A DNA stretch of 64,000 bases from Bacillota bacterium (GTDB lineage Bacteria; Bacillota; SHA-98; Ch115; JABLXJ01), in NCBI GenBank assembly GCA_013178125.1, contig JABLXJ010000001.1, positions 124,001 to 188,000 on the forward strand. The letters are read 5' to 3'. A program made the translations under genes and the position numbers. Below the pieces are notes generated by a model. That model was not told the DNA's origin. It saw only the letters and a list, made by a program, of their open reading frames with translations, and did not search any database. This document shows, piece after piece, positions 15,320 to 23,477 of this stretch (within the stretch, counting starts at the first letter, position 1; each line of letters begins with the position of its first letter).

Positions 15320-15655
15320 ATGGCAAAGTGGCGCTGCACCGTATGTGGTTTCGTTTTTGACGGGGATAACCCGCCTGAAAGGTGTCCCAAATGTGGGGCG
15401 CCCGCAGAGAAGTTCGAGAAGGTGGATGATGAGAAAGCCGGGTTGATAGAAAGGTCGCGCCTCTCAAACTACCTCCATCAAAAGCTCTTTACTCTGCTCG
15501 AGGAGGTCAAGACCGTCGGGGAGCAGGGAATCGTGGATAACCTCGACCCAGGCTGTGTCAAAATCTTTACGGAAGCCCGTGAAAACGCGAAAACCATCCA
15601 GCAGATGATCAAGGCCGAGATCCAGACTCACATTCAAAAGGGTAAGTGGGGTTAA
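15320..15655 (+). CDS. Rubredoxin-like domain protein with helical C terminus
   Basis: A 111-residue protein. The first 40 residues hold a rubredoxin-like iron site (CTVCG, then CPKCG) like the C-terminal domain of rubrerythrins. The remainder is predicted helical and was not recognised as a named family. GGAGGGAGAAG precedes ATG 15320. Encoded about 100 bases after the ferritin-like gene, it is a plausible electron donor to that protein or to peroxide-reducing partners. Confidence 0.85.
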   Translation: MAKWRCTVCGFVFDGDNPPERCPKCGAPAEKFEKVDDEKAGLIERSRLSNYLHQKLFTLLEEVKTVGEQGIVDNLDPGCVKIFTEARENAKTIQQMIKAEIQTHIQKGKWG

Positions 15656-15697
15656 ACCTCGGGGAAAGTATCCTCCTTTGGCCTTGGCTGGGGGGGT

Positions 15698-15850
15698 CTT
15701 ATCAAGGAATTGAGGCTCCTGCAAAGGGCTGTCTTCGTCGTAGATCGAAATGATGTAGTTCGCTATGTGGAGTACGTCAAGGAAATGACCAACCAGCCTG
15801 ATTATGATGCCGCGCTAGGCGCCGTAAGAGACGCGGTTGGGCTCCAATAA
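15698..15850 (+). pseudogene. C-terminal remnant of thiol peroxidase (tpx)
   Basis: In one frame the DNA encodes LIKELRLLQRAVFVVDRN, then VRYVEYVKEMTNQPDYDAAL and a stop at 15848-15850. This is the C terminus of Tpx-type peroxiredoxins (usual wording RAVFVVD..G.VRYVEYV.E...EPDYEAAL). No start codon, ribosome site or catalytic cysteine region precedes it, so only about 50 codons of about 165 remain. It adjoins other oxidative-stress genes, which fits local decay by deletion. Confidence 0.82.
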
Positions 15851-15875
15851 CTCGTGCCGCAGCTATGAGCTTCTA

Positions 15876-15898
15876 GGCCCGCCCCTGCGCGGGCCTTT
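15876..15898 (+). terminator. Terminator-like hairpin after the tpx remnant
   Basis: GGCCCGC (15876-15882) and GCGGGCC (15889-15895) around CCCTGC, followed by only three T residues. Weak U-tract, so termination strength is uncertain. Confidence 0.5.
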
Positions 15899-15923
15899 CA
15901 CATATGTGGGAGGGAGAGATTCA

Positions 15924-16181
15924 ATGATGAGATATATTATAGTGGGTGGCGGTGTTGCTGGTGTCAATGCTGCGAAAGTGCTGCGCGACGAGGACTCGGA
16001 GGGCGATATAACTATCATCTCAGGCGAACCGCGGCTCCCGTATCTGCGACCGCAGTTTATTGACGAAAGTAGCTGGGAGGGATTGGTGTCCGGCCCCCTG
16101 CAGGATAAAAGCTCTATCCTCCTGAAGGAATGCTACCGGGAGCGTCGAATTTTTAAATCATCGGTAAAGAATTCCGGATAG
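15924..16181 (+). pseudogene. N-terminal fragment of an FAD-dependent NAD(P)H oxidoreductase
   Basis: From ATG 15924 the frame gives MMRYIIVGGGVAGVNAAKVL with the Rossmann GGGVAG dinucleotide-binding loop, followed by ITIISGEP and LPYLRPQFID, as in the first 60 to 70 residues of NADH oxidase or rubredoxin-reductase-like flavoproteins (about 400 residues). It stops after 85 residues without the NAD domain. GGGAGAGA precedes the start, so it may be translated, but it cannot be a working enzyme. Confidence 0.8.
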
Positions 16182-16242
16182 TAGGAAATCAAGGTTGACG
16201 GGGGTAAAAGGAAAGACAAAAAAGGAAAAGGAGTATCAGCGA

Positions 16243-17157
16243 ATGGGGAAACTTGAAGGCGTCATCTGTCCCCTTGTTACCCCGCTGGATGAGGAGGAGA
16301 GGGTTGATGAGTGGGATGTCAGGAGCCTGGTCGAGCATGTGATCGGTGGCGGGGTCTCGGTGATCTTCCCGCTGGGCAGCATGGGAGAGGGCATACTGCT
16401 TGCTGAGGAAGAAAAAGGGCGTTTGGTCGAAATCGTTGTAGATCAGGCGCGGGGTAGGGTGCCGGTGATGGTTGGCGTCGCCGATACCTCGACGGAGAGG
16501 ATTATCAGGAACGCCAAGCGCGCCAGGGCTTTGGGCGCTGATGGAATTGTGATTTCGGCACCCTGCTATTTCGGGATCGGGAGGCAGGAGGAGGTAGTCG
16601 ATTTTCACAGGAGGGTCCTGGATAGCGTTGACCTGCCTGCGCTGCTTTACTACCTGCCGGGCCGCACCCACACCTTTATGACGATCGATACCATCGTTGA
16701 GCTCAGTGAAGACCCGCGCGTCCTCGGAATCAAGGATAGCTGCGGTGACTTCACGTTTTTCCGGCGTCTCGTGGCCGCCATGGAGGGGAGGGAGGACTTC
16801 TCGGTTTTCCAGGGTAACGAGTGGGTGTTCGATGCATCGCTCTTGGTTGGCGCCGACGGGATTGCCCCGGGGGTTTCGAGCCTGGTGCCACGCCTCTGCC
16901 ATGAGCTCTTTATTGCGGGGAAGTCCGGCGATATCAGCGAGGCTCGAAGGCTGCAGGTAAAGCTACTGAGAATCTTTGATATCTATGGCGCAAATGCAGA
17001 GACGTGGGCCGCGGGCATGAAGGAGGCTCTGAGAGCGGCGGGCATATGCAAGACGGCCAATCCCGCGAGGCCCTTTGTCGCACTGGATGATGCCGGGCTC
17101 AGGGGGGTGCGGGACGTCCTTGAGCGTGAGGGAATACTCGAAAGCCAGCAGTTATAG
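16243..17157 (+). CDS. DapA-family aldolase (dihydrodipicolinate synthase / N-acetylneuraminate lyase superfamily)
   Basis: ATG 16243 follows AAAAGGAG and gives 304 residues, the standard length; an upstream in-frame extension is not homologous. The (beta/alpha)8 family features are GVICPLVTPLD at the start, LGSMGEG (in place of GTTGE in DapA), the catalytic Tyr in LLYYLPGRT and the Schiff-base Lys in LGIKDSCGD. The superfamily cleaves or forms pyruvate-type aldols. The substitution in the substrate loop and the lack of lysine genes nearby argue for a catabolic or orphan aldolase, not DapA itself. Confidence 0.85.
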   Translation: MGKLEGVICPLVTPLDEEERVDEWDVRSLVEHVIGGGVSVIFPLGSMGEGILLAEEEKGRLVEIVVDQARGRVPVMVGVADTSTERIIRNAKRARALGADGIVISAPCYFGIGRQEEVVDFHRRVLDSVDLPALLYYLPGRTHTFMTIDTIVELSEDPRVLGIKDSCGDFTFFRRLVAAMEGREDFSVFQGNEWVFDASLLVGADGIAPGVSSLVPRLCHELFIAGKSGDISEARRLQVKLLRIFDIYGANAETWAAGMKEALRAAGICKTANPARPFVALDDAGLRGVRDVLEREGILESQQL

Positions 17158-17238
17158 GGCGTGATGTGTGGGCCGTGAGCTATGCGAGCTCACGCTGCCT
17201 GTAAAAAACTTAGCGTTACAAGGTCGCGCAATTCGCTC

Positions 17239-17268
17239 TTGACACGAGTTTGCCCTTCTTGCTATAAT
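17239..17268 (+). promoter_or_regulatory. Consensus sigma-A promoter of the tRNA-Gly-Cys-Val cluster
   Basis: Perfect TTGACA (17239-17244), 18-base spacer, perfect TATAAT (17263-17268), 51 bases before the first tRNA. Confidence 0.9.
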
Positions 17269-17319
17269 AACAGTGTCCGAAGGGACATTTCGTGGATGAT
17301 TTGATATTCGAGAAAACGG

Positions 17320-17394
17320 GCGGAAGTGGCTCAGGGGTAGAGCATCGCCTTGCCAAGGCGAGGGTCGCGGGTTCAAATCCCGTCTTCCGCTCCA
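17320..17394 (+). tRNA. tRNA-Gly (GCC)
   Basis: Complete cloverleaf: acceptor GCGGAAG/CTTCCGC, anticodon GCC at 17352-17354 in the loop TTGCCAA, T-arm GGTTCAAATCC, discriminator T and encoded CCA. Confidence 0.97.
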
Positions 17395-17402
17395 TAATTT
17401 TT

Positions 17403-17477
17403 GGCGACATAGCCAAGTGGTAAGGCAGCGGTCTGCAAAACCGCTATTCCCCGGTTCGAATCCGGGTGTCGCCTCCA
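17403..17477 (+). tRNA. tRNA-Cys (GCA)
   Basis: Acceptor GGCGACA/TGTCGCC, anticodon GCA at 17435-17437, T-arm GGTTCGAATCC, discriminator T and encoded CCA. It lies eight bases after tRNA-Gly. Confidence 0.97.
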
Positions 17478-17484
17478 GGGTCGT

Positions 17485-17561
17485 GGGCGGCTAGCTCAGT
17501 TGGTTAGAGTGCAGCGTTGACATCGCTGAGGTCACTGGTTCGATTCCAGTGCCGCCCACCA
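17485..17561 (+). tRNA. tRNA-Val (GAC)
   Basis: Acceptor GGGCGGC/GCCGCCC, anticodon GAC at 17519-17521 in TTGACAT, T-arm GGTTCGATTCC, discriminator A and encoded CCA. Last of three tRNAs sharing one promoter. Confidence 0.97.
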
Positions 17562-17671
17562 TTTTTATGCCTGTATATCCTGTATATATAGGGTAAAACC
17601 GCAGGTGCTAGGATGACTTGCAACAGTACCAGCGGCTTCCTCCTGACGGCAGGTATTCAAATTCGCGCTTC

Positions 17672-17695
17672 AGGGCCGGACATGGCCCCTTTTTT
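17672..17695 (+). terminator. Probable terminator of the tRNA cluster
   Basis: GGGCC (17673-17677) and GGCCC (17684-17688) around GGACAT, followed by C and six T residues (17690-17695). The stem is short, but the T-run is good. Confidence 0.55.
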
Positions 17696-17696
17696 G

Positions 17697-18018
17697 TTGC
17701 CTCCTCTTGGCGGAGGTGTTGCCTGCTATAGCCACGCCAGTTCTCCTGGCTCCTCCGGTGGCGCTCCCGCCAGTGCCCCCGGCCTCGCCCCCGCGCCTGT
17801 CGGCGAAACTCTGCCCCGCAGAGCGGCCACCGCAAGCAAGCCAATAAGCGCCGCCATGCGGCGGCTTGCGGACGAGGTCGTGGTTGTGGGTCAGGTCAGG
17901 GAGGCCCGGAACCTCGAGGAGGTCCTGGATGGCATCTTAAACGGTGATACGCCTGTATTATGTTATCGCTATGCCCAGGGTCGGGCTGGGCAGGTACATC
18001 GAGGATGCCCTCGAGCCT
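17697..18018 (+). other. Stretch without a confident gene between tRNA cluster and yigZ
   Basis: A plus-strand frame runs 17613-18044 but begins before the tRNA terminator and has Pro/Ala/Gly-rich, non-conserved content. Its segment from 17855 (VVVVGQVREARNLEEVLDGILNGDT, here shown only to indicate position) faintly recalls the start of GerA-type germination proteins, then loses any likeness. A second short frame at 17971-18051 (MPRVGLGRYIEDALEPL) is also open. No ribosome site supports either. This may be gene debris. Confidence 0.3.
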
Positions 18019-18762
18019 CTAGCCCGGATCATCCTGGGGCCTGAGAAGTGAGCGTCCGGGAATCGAGCAGAGTCGCCCGTCGGGAGCCATGGGCCAGAAC
18101 GTCTCGCGGGTGACGCTGACGGTTCCCCTGCCTGCTGAGATATCCGCGACCCTGCCTGCGAGGTTGTGGAGGTCATCTCGCGAGATGGCGACCTCGAGGG
18201 CCACGCCCTTGCCATAGGATGCGCCGATGACAGGATAGCCCCCGGAGCGCAGGAAGCTCTCGAGCTTTCCAGATGTCTGGTAATCAACCAACAGGAGCAC
18301 CACGCACGCCGGGACATAGGTCACGACCTGCGCCCTGTCGAGCCCGGCCTTCGCGGCCTGGCTGTATGCACGGACGAGTCCATTTGCGCCGAGGAGGATG
18401 CCGCCGAAGTAGCGGGTCACTACAGCCGCAATATTGGTCAGGCCATCCCGCTCCCGCCTCAGGGCCTCAAGAACGGGCTTGCCGGCCGTGCCTCCGGGCT
18501 CGCCGTCGTCGCTCTGTCTCTCGATTTCCCCTGCGTGGCCGATCCTGAAGGCATACACATTGTGGGTCGCATCCCTGTGATCCTCCTTGACACGGCCGAT
18601 AAAGCGCATGGCCTCGGCCTCGGATTCGACATGGGCGATTGTGGCTATGAATCTCGATTTCCTAACGACGATCTCGGCTGTGGCGGCTCCAAGGACCGTT
18701 GTATACGATTGTCCCCGCGATTGTCTCTGCGATTTCCCCTGCGGCGGGTATCCCTGTCTCAT
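18019..18762 (-). CDS. yigZ: YigZ/IMPACT-family protein
   Basis: The family signature DDGEPGGTAGKPVLE is present together with KSRFIA, VTRYFGG and LGANGLVRAYS. The start is taken at 18762 because its ATG overlaps the miaB stop as ATGA, which implies translational coupling; a longer frame reaches 18786 within miaB. The bacterial members are of uncertain function, with proposed roles in stress or ribosome-associated regulation. It is the second gene of a minus-strand pair with miaB. Confidence 0.88.
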   Translation of the reverse strand: MRQGYPPQGKSQRQSRGQSYTTVLGAATAEIVVRKSRFIATIAHVESEAEAMRFIGRVKEDHRDATHNVYAFRIGHAGEIERQSDDGEPGGTAGKPVLEALRRERDGLTNIAAVVTRYFGGILLGANGLVRAYSQAAKAGLDRAQVVTYVPACVVLLLVDYQTSGKLESFLRSGGYPVIGASYGKGVALEVAISRDDLHNLAGRVADISAGRGTVSVTRETFWPMAPDGRLCSIPGRSLLRPQDDPG

Positions 18763-20108
18763 ACCAGCTCTCCCCTGAGAAGCCACGTCTGTGGCTCGGT
18801 TATCTTCACGCTCACGAGCCTGCCATAAAGGACGTCCTTGTCGCCTGGGAAGAGAACGAGCTTATTTGTCCGGGTGCGGCCCTGCAGGAGCGCCGAGCTG
18901 GTCTCGCTCTCGCCCTCGACGAGCACCTCGACGGTCTTGCCCCGGAGCGCCTCGTTCTTTCTCAGGCTTATCTCGTTTTGGACCGCGATGAGGCGGTAGA
19001 TGCGATCACGCTTTTCGTCCTCGGACACCTGGTCGGGCATATTCGCGGCAGCCGTGCCGCGCCGCGGCGAGTAGATGAATGTGAAGGCCGAATCAAATTC
19101 GACCTTGCGGACCATGTCAAGCGTATCCTGGAAATCCTCCTCCGCCTCGCCGGGGAACCCAACTATCAAGTCGGTGGTGATGCTCGAGTCCGGCACATGC
19201 TTCCTTATCTCGGCGACGAGGTCCAGATACCTCTGCGCGGTGTAGCCCCTATTCATCCTGCGCAGTATCTTATCGCTGCCGGCCTGGAGGGGCAGGTGGA
19301 AATGCTCGCAGACCTTGCGGGATGCCGCGATCGACTGAATGAGCTTTAATGAAAAATCGCGCGGGTGTGATGTTGTGTAACGAATCCGCTCTATACCTGG
19401 GACGCCATCCAGCGCCGCCAGCAGGTCGGCGAAGTCGATCCTTTCCGGCAGGCCCTTGCCGTAGGCGTTGACATTCTGGCCAAGCAGAGTTACCTCCTTG
19501 TAGCCTTCCCTCCCGAGCTCCGTCACCTCCGCGATGATATCTTCAAGGGGCCTGCTCCTCTCGCGGCCTCTGACGTAGGGCACTATACAATAGGAGCAGA
19601 AATTGTCGCAGCCGTACATGATAGTGACCCATGCCTTGAGGTCGCCCTCGCGCTTGACGGGGAGCCCCTCGACCAGGTCCTCCTTTTCCGCTCTTTCCAC
19701 ATCCCAGACCTCATACGCCTGCCTGAGGCCAGCCTCGACCCGGTGAAGGAGCTCCGGGAGGCGGTGAATGTTATGGGTGCCAAAGACCAGGTCCACATGG
19801 GGGAGCTGCTCCCTGATCTTCTCCAGCTCGCCCTCCTGCTGGACCATGCAGCCGCAGATCCCTATGACCAGGCCTGGGTTCTTCTCCTTGAGGCGCTTGA
19901 GGTCGCCGGCCCTCCCATAAACCTTGCGCTCGGGGTTTTCTCTGACGCAGCATGTATTAAAAAGTATGAGATCGGCCTCCTCAGGGTCCTCGGTCGGTAT
20001 ATAGCCCTCCTTCTCGAGGATGCCTGCGATGGTCTCGGAATCGTGGACGTTCATCTGGCAGCCAAAGGTCTGGAGAAGGTACTTACGCCGGTGATCCTGC
20101 ATCTTCAT
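18759..20108 (-). CDS. miaB: tRNA-2-methylthio-N6-dimethylallyladenosine synthase MiaB
   Basis: A 449-residue radical-SAM methylthiotransferase. The N-terminal UPF0004 domain begins QTFGCQMNVHDSE and includes NTCCVRENPERK and GCMVQQ, giving the auxiliary cluster cysteines. The radical-SAM cluster is CDNFCSYCIVPYVRG. A C-terminal TRAM-like domain closes the protein. It adds the methylthio group to i6A37 of tRNAs that read UNN codons. In many Firmicutes miaB is followed by mutS and mutL; here yigZ follows and neither mismatch-repair gene is in the window. Confidence 0.96.
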   Translation of the reverse strand: MKMQDHRRKYLLQTFGCQMNVHDSETIAGILEKEGYIPTEDPEEADLILFNTCCVRENPERKVYGRAGDLKRLKEKNPGLVIGICGCMVQQEGELEKIREQLPHVDLVFGTHNIHRLPELLHRVEAGLRQAYEVWDVERAEKEDLVEGLPVKREGDLKAWVTIMYGCDNFCSYCIVPYVRGRERSRPLEDIIAEVTELGREGYKEVTLLGQNVNAYGKGLPERIDFADLLAALDGVPGIERIRYTTSHPRDFSLKLIQSIAASRKVCEHFHLPLQAGSDKILRRMNRGYTAQRYLDLVAEIRKHVPDSSITTDLIVGFPGEAEEDFQDTLDMVRKVEFDSAFTFIYSPRRGTAAANMPDQVSEDEKRDRIYRLIAVQNEISLRKNEALRGKTVEVLVEGESETSSALLQGRTRTNKLVLFPGDKDVLYGRLVSVKITEPQTWLLRGELV

Positions 20109-20293
20109 CCCCCAATCCTTGAATAAATCCTCGATATTTCAGCCCTCGATCGTATCATATCAATAGTATACCACATATAGCGTAATGGATGGAATTATAC
20201 AATTAATCCATAATATGGGAATAATGGGTTCCCTGAGCTGTATACAAAAATTCCCCGTCACATATAATAGTCGTGAGAAAGGGCGTGATCTTC

Positions 20294-21199
20294 ATGGAGG
20301 TCGTTTCTATCGGGACTCAGAATCACATCGACAGGCTTCGCCAGTGTTTTGAACAGGAACTACCACTCTTCGCCAGAGATGGCATAAATATCGCTCTAAC
20401 CGAGAAGGCAAAGGGAAGGCTGAGATTCCTTGCTTTCGACGTGCCCGAAACGGTCGCGCCCGGTAATCGAGACCTGAACCTCATGGTCAGGAGATGGATA
20501 GCCCAGGTTCTTGCCAGGGCGATCGTACATGATATGCAAAAAGCGTTCACGCTTGCTATATTGAGGGAACGCTACAAGAGCTTCAATGATTCGGAGCTTG
20601 CTCAGATAGCCGATGATACTGTGCAGATGATGCAGGAGCAGGAACAAGAACAGGAAGATGGATCGGCGAAGGAGCAGGTCAGCGAGATTGCGGCAAAGCT
20701 GCTTGATTACCTTAATGCCAATAACGAGCTCGTGCTCGAGGGCTTTATGCGGTTCAGGCTTAAGGAGTATTACGCCGGACTGCGGAGCGCGGTTGATAGA
20801 GCCGTGGATAACTTCATGGTCGAGCGAGAATACAGGGAGTTCATCCGGCTCCTTAAGTATTTCGTCGATATCCAGGAGCCGAAGATTGACGAAGTGCACG
20901 TGATAATCCGGCCAAATGGCGCTTTCCGGCTGCTGGATTCGAGATACAGGGTTATAGAGAATGACTATCTCGAAGGCTTCATCGCAGATCTTGGTTCAGA
21001 CGATGTAGACTACGAGGACCTGCTCATAAGCGCCCTTATAACCGTCGCGCCGGCCAGGGTCATCCTGCATTTCGATGAAACCAGGGCGGTGGTTGAAACC
21101 ATCGTGGGGGTGTTCGAGGATAAGGTCTCGATGTGCCCGGGCTGCCCGCTATGCTCATCCTCGGCCACCAATTCCAGGGGCAGGCTTGACAACGTCTAG
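20294..21199 (+). CDS. ytxC: YtxC-family sporulation-associated protein
   Basis: A protein of 301 residues from ATG 20294 (a GTG seven codons upstream is the alternative and lies on the expected transcription start after a TATAAT at 20263). It matches the YtxC type: a helical middle part, FMRFRLKEYYAGL, DEVHVIIRPNGAF, and a short Cys-rich end CPGCPLC. YtxC genes commonly precede thrS in sporulating clostridia, as here. Molecular function is unknown. A strong terminator separates it from thrS. An unusual run of Glu and Gln (EQEQEQED) occurs near residue 120. Confidence 0.82.
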   Translation: MEVVSIGTQNHIDRLRQCFEQELPLFARDGINIALTEKAKGRLRFLAFDVPETVAPGNRDLNLMVRRWIAQVLARAIVHDMQKAFTLAILRERYKSFNDSELAQIADDTVQMMQEQEQEQEDGSAKEQVSEIAAKLLDYLNANNELVLEGFMRFRLKEYYAGLRSAVDRAVDNFMVEREYREFIRLLKYFVDIQEPKIDEVHVIIRPNGAFRLLDSRYRVIENDYLEGFIADLGSDDVDYEDLLISALITVAPARVILHFDETRAVVETIVGVFEDKVSMCPGCPLCSSSATNSRGRLDNV

Positions 21200-21244
21200 G
21201 ATCAAGTTTACAATAAAGTATAGTTGGTAGACTGAGGCGAGTCC

Positions 21245-21275
21245 CTCGTCCCTGGGATGTCAGGGACGAGTTTTT
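21245..21275 (+). terminator. Terminator between ytxC and thrS
   Basis: Ten-base perfect stem CTCGTCCCTG (21245-21254) / CAGGGACGAG (21261-21270), loop GGATGT, then TTTTT. It precedes the thrS start by 54 bases. Confidence 0.9.
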
Positions 21276-21328
21276 GTATGCGTTTGCATTTTGTTTGTAT
21301 GAGGTCGGGAAAGGAGAGAGTGCTTTTT

Positions 21329-23143
21329 ATGTCGAGTTCCCATGCTCTAAGCGAGCCTTCCCTAAACGAGCCTTCCGCCTTGAACGATGTTGATGCGAGT
21401 GGGGTTGATCTCGAGGTCTACAGGCATTCTACCTCTCACATCCTTGCCCAGGCGGTAAAGCGTCTTTTCCCCGATGTAAAGCTCGCGATAGGTCCCGCTA
21501 TCGAAAACGGGTTTTATTACGATTTTGAGCGGGCAACCCCTTTCACGCCAGATGATCTGGATAGAATCGAGAAGGAGATGAGAAAGATCATCGGCGAGGA
21601 CCTCCCGATTGTCCGGGAGGAGGTATCAAAGGAGGATGCTGTAAGGCTCTTCCAGAAGCTGGGCGAGGAGTACAAGCTCGAGCTCCTGGAGGATATCCCT
21701 GATGATGCGGTGAGCCTCTACTGGCAGGGCGAGTTTGTCGACCTTTGCCGCGGTCCTCACCTCCCATCGACAGGGAAAGTCAAGGCCTTCAAGCTCCTGA
21801 ATGTGGCGGGGGCCTACTGGCGCGGGGATGAGAAGCGGGAGATGCTCCAGCGGATATACGGCACGGCCTTCCCCAGGGAGTCCGAGCTCGAGGCCTACTT
21901 GAAGACCCTTGAGGAGGCAGCCCGGCGCGATCACCGGAAGCTCGGAAAGGAGCTGGATCTCTTCAGCCTTCACGAGGAGGCTGGAGCCGGACTGGTTTAC
22001 TGGCACCCCAAGGGTGCAAGCGTCAGGAGGATCATAGAGGATTTCTGGCGCTCCGAGCATATAAAGCGCGGGTATGATATAGTCTACTCCCCGCACATCG
22101 CAAGGCGGGATCTGTGGGAAATCTCGGGGCACTGGGGATGGTACCGCGAGAATATGTACTCCCCCATAGATATAGATGGGGTGGAGTACCTGCTAAAGCC
22201 GATGAACTGCCCATTCCACATCCTGATGTACAAGTCGCGCACCAGGTCCTACAGGGAGCTCCCGATACGCTGGGCCGAGCTCGGCACGGTCTACCGGTAT
22301 GAGAGGAGCGGCGTGCTTCATGGGTTGCAGAGGGTGAGGGGCTTCACCCAGGATGACGCACATCTCTTTGTGCGACCGGACCAGCTGGAGGATGAGATTG
22401 TCGGAGTCATAGACTTGATGCAGTTCATGATGAAATCATTCGGCTATTCGGAATACCTTATCGAGTTATCAGTGCGCGACCCGCAGAACAAGGAGAAGTA
22501 CGCAGGCTCGGATGAAATATGGGATCTCGCAGAGAGCGCGCTGGTGCGGGCCCTGGAGAGGGTTGACCTCCCGTACACGCGCATGGAAGGTGAGGCCAAG
22601 TTCTACGGGCCGGCGATTGACGTTAAAATCAAGGATGCCATTGGCCGCGCGTGGCAGGGCCCGACGATCCAGGTAGACTTCAACCTGCCGGAGCGTTTTG
22701 ATCTTGAATACACGGGCGAGGATAACGCGCCCCACCGGCCTGTTATGATTCACAGGACCGTTCTGGGCTCCATGGAGCGCTTCTTCGCCGGGCTTATCGA
22801 GCATTATGCGGGAGCCTTCCCAGTATGGCTCGCGCCGGTCCAGGTGAGGGTAATGCCCATAGCGGAGAGGCACATCGATAGAGCCCGGGAGATACAGAGG
22901 GATTTAATGGTAGCCGGCCTCAGGGTCGAGGTCGACTCGAGGAATGAGAAGATCGGCTATAAGGTGCGCGATGCGGAACTCCAGCGGATTCCGTATATGA
23001 TCGTGATAGGAGATAGGGAAATCGAGAATAACCTCGTCTCGGTTCGGAGCCGCAGGGGAGGTGACCTCGGCCGGATGAAGCTCGATGGGATCAGGGAGCG
23101 CATCCTATCCGAGGTGGCGTCCAAATCTGGAAATTCTGATTGA
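21329..23143 (+). CDS. thrS: Threonyl-tRNA synthetase lacking the N-terminal TGS domain
   Basis: Catalytic core is complete: the editing domain with HSTSHILAQAV, class-II motifs with RYERSGVLHG and VMIHRTVLGS, the zinc ligands in MNCPFHI and DDAHLF, and a C-terminal anticodon-binding domain. The usual N-terminal TGS (N1) domain of about 60 residues is absent; only a short unrelated leader precedes VDLEVYRHSTSH. ATG 21329 is a reasonable start; GTG 21320, right after AAGGAG, is the alternative. Longer starts run back into the terminator. No T-box is visible in the short leader. It charges tRNA-Thr. Confidence 0.96.
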   Translation: MSSSHALSEPSLNEPSALNDVDASGVDLEVYRHSTSHILAQAVKRLFPDVKLAIGPAIENGFYYDFERATPFTPDDLDRIEKEMRKIIGEDLPIVREEVSKEDAVRLFQKLGEEYKLELLEDIPDDAVSLYWQGEFVDLCRGPHLPSTGKVKAFKLLNVAGAYWRGDEKREMLQRIYGTAFPRESELEAYLKTLEEAARRDHRKLGKELDLFSLHEEAGAGLVYWHPKGASVRRIIEDFWRSEHIKRGYDIVYSPHIARRDLWEISGHWGWYRENMYSPIDIDGVEYLLKPMNCPFHILMYKSRTRSYRELPIRWAELGTVYRYERSGVLHGLQRVRGFTQDDAHLFVRPDQLEDEIVGVIDLMQFMMKSFGYSEYLIELSVRDPQNKEKYAGSDEIWDLAESALVRALERVDLPYTRMEGEAKFYGPAIDVKIKDAIGRAWQGPTIQVDFNLPERFDLEYTGEDNAPHRPVMIHRTVLGSMERFFAGLIEHYAGAFPVWLAPVQVRVMPIAERHIDRAREIQRDLMVAGLRVEVDSRNEKIGYKVRDAELQRIPYMIVIGDREIENNLVSVRSRRGGDLGRMKLDGIRERILSEVASKSGNSD

Positions 23144-23168
23144 CCTCGGGTGAGACTTATGCTATACT
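23140..23168 (+). promoter_or_regulatory. Sigma-A promoter of infC-rpmI-rplT
   Basis: TTGACC (23140-23145), 17-base spacer, TATACT (23163-23168), overlapping the thrS stop codon. It gives an infC leader of about 300 bases. Confidence 0.88.
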
Positions 23169-23174
23169 AAACAC

Positions 23175-23430
23175 TGCTACCACAGGACTGCTCAGGCAGG
23201 GCTGCCTGGAAGAGTCTCAAAAAGACAAAAAGGATGTCTAAAAGAAGAAGCCATCCGCTTCTCACCCTGCGGCGCTCCCAGGTGCCGTACTATGATCCCA
23301 GGGGCCAGGTTTGCTGCCAGCAGGGTATTATGTTGTGTATCAAGAGCCAATCCCGAGCTCATCTCGGGTTATATTTGGTTGAGGTTTGCTAGCTTTTGCG
23401 GGGCGGGTGGAATCTACCTGCCCATTTTTT
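23175..23430 (+). promoter_or_regulatory. infC operon leader with terminator (L20/IF3-type attenuator)
   Basis: A long leader ends in an intrinsic terminator: GGGCGGGT (23401-23408) pairs with ACCTGCCC (23416-23423), one G-U, followed by A and six T residues. A second hairpin, CCCGAG / CTCGGG near 23352-23368, lies upstream. In Bacillus the infC-rpmI-rplT leader is bound by L20, which promotes termination; the position and form here are the same, though the L20-binding fold itself was not traced. Confidence 0.72.
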
Positions 23431-23477
23431 ACGGATTTGGGTTCTCATTGTTTTTAAAAATCAGGGGGTGACGCGCC

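Noticed and set aside
21257-21328. thrS start at ATG 21257
   Set aside because: That codon lies in the loop and 3' arm of a strong terminator, and the added residues are not related to the ThrRS N terminus.
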